The notes under the pieces: generated by a model
Told to the model about the DNA's origin: nothing
The model's database searches: none
Seen by the model: only the letters and a program-made list of their open reading frames with translations
Translations under genes and position numbers: made by a program
Shown here: positions 63,887 through 64,000 of the stretch, piece by piece
Layout of the letters: each line of letters begins with the position of its first letter
Position numbering within the stretch: the first letter of the stretch is position 1
From: Stenotrophomonas rhizophila
GTDB lineage: Bacteria; Pseudomonadota; Gammaproteobacteria; Xanthomonadales; Xanthomonadaceae
Direction: 5' to 3'
DNA length: 64,000 nt
Assembly: GCF_007667275.1 (NCBI RefSeq)
Contig: NZ_VDQT01000002.1
Span: 744,001-808,000 of the forward strand

Positions 63887-64000
63887 GGGGAGGCCGACGG
63901 GCAGCCCCTTACGGGACACGCCGTGAATCCATCCATGGAGGCTTGTCAAAAACATCCATGTTTTTGACAGTCCCTACAGGGGCTGCCCGCCGGCCTCCCC
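63887..64000 (+). repeat. Compound nested palindrome, copy C (reaches window end)
   Basis: Outer arms of about 30 nt (63887-63917 and 63970-64000) are nearly perfectly complementary, with different sequence from copies A and B. Between them lie ACACGCCGTGAATCC, shared exactly with copy A, and a perfect inner stem, TGTCAAAAACAT (63944-63955) with ATGTTTTTGACA (63958-63969). Confidence 0.87.

Overview
The window is a G+C-rich chromosome segment from a gammaproteobacterium of the Stenotrophomonas/Xanthomonas group (Lysobacteraceae), most probably Stenotrophomonas. The evidence is the gene order tolC-pcm-smeRo-smeO-smeP, which is the known SmeOP-TolC efflux locus of S. maltophilia; about twenty-five short palindromes headed by GTAG, like the SMAG/REP elements of that genus; and xanthomonad-type operons such as ilvC-ilvG-ilvM-ilvA-leuA linked to leuCDB. 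I see no prophage, integrative element, CRISPR array, tRNA or rRNA. All gene calls come from reading the sequence; no database search was run.

Layout. 0.1-3.1 kb: a RAYT (REP-associated tyrosine transposase) gene embedded in its GTAG repeats, then lipid A/LPS core genes lpxL and waaA, which are divergent. 3.1-10.5 kb: SmeOP-TolC multidrug efflux with its TetR repressor gene and a candidate operator. 10.7-20.6 kb: a long leftward branched-chain amino acid operon (ilvC, ilvG, ilvM, ilvA, leuA, a methyltransferase gene, leuC, leuD, leuB). It is preceded by a leader peptide gene rich in Leu/Val/Ile codons and a terminator/antiterminator pair typical of attenuation. 20.8-27.6 kb: gamma-glutamyltransferase, a repeat-rich intergenic stretch with two copies of a compound palindrome, a BCCT transporter, a TPP riboswitch with thiC, and a small channel-like membrane protein. 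27.8-34.1 kb: a CadC-like membrane regulator, an AraC regulator and a TonB-dependent receptor in line.

34.2-47.5 kb: an HDOD protein with a degenerate receiver domain, soluble pyrophosphatase, two paralogous secreted Cys-rich proteins, an HTH regulator and beta-propeller protein, DUF2789, heme oxygenase, H+-pumping pyrophosphatase, a secreted protein, PPi-dependent phosphofructokinase, adenylate kinase, Mpl (murein recycling) and a LON-domain protein. Four of these handle pyrophosphate or adenylates, which suggests PPi is used as an energy currency. 47.5-58.6 kb: a DedA-PAP2-LssY fusion, a kinase-like protein, an SDR, a voltage-gated-type ion channel, an ArgD-type aminotransferase, a HAD hydrolase, azurin, hemL, thiE, rubredoxin and a SirB1-type protein. 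58.6-64 kb: a DUF192 lipoprotein, rpiA, the conserved module EVE-fthC-ssrS(6S RNA)-zapA-zapB-like, and the divergent pair ygfB-pepP. The window ends in a third copy of the compound palindrome.

The most interesting non-coding content is the repeat layer. GTAG palindromes sit at gene ends and supply the TAG stop codon of two genes. A separate nested palindrome of about 100 bp occurs three times, with arms that differ in sequence between copies but still pair within each copy.
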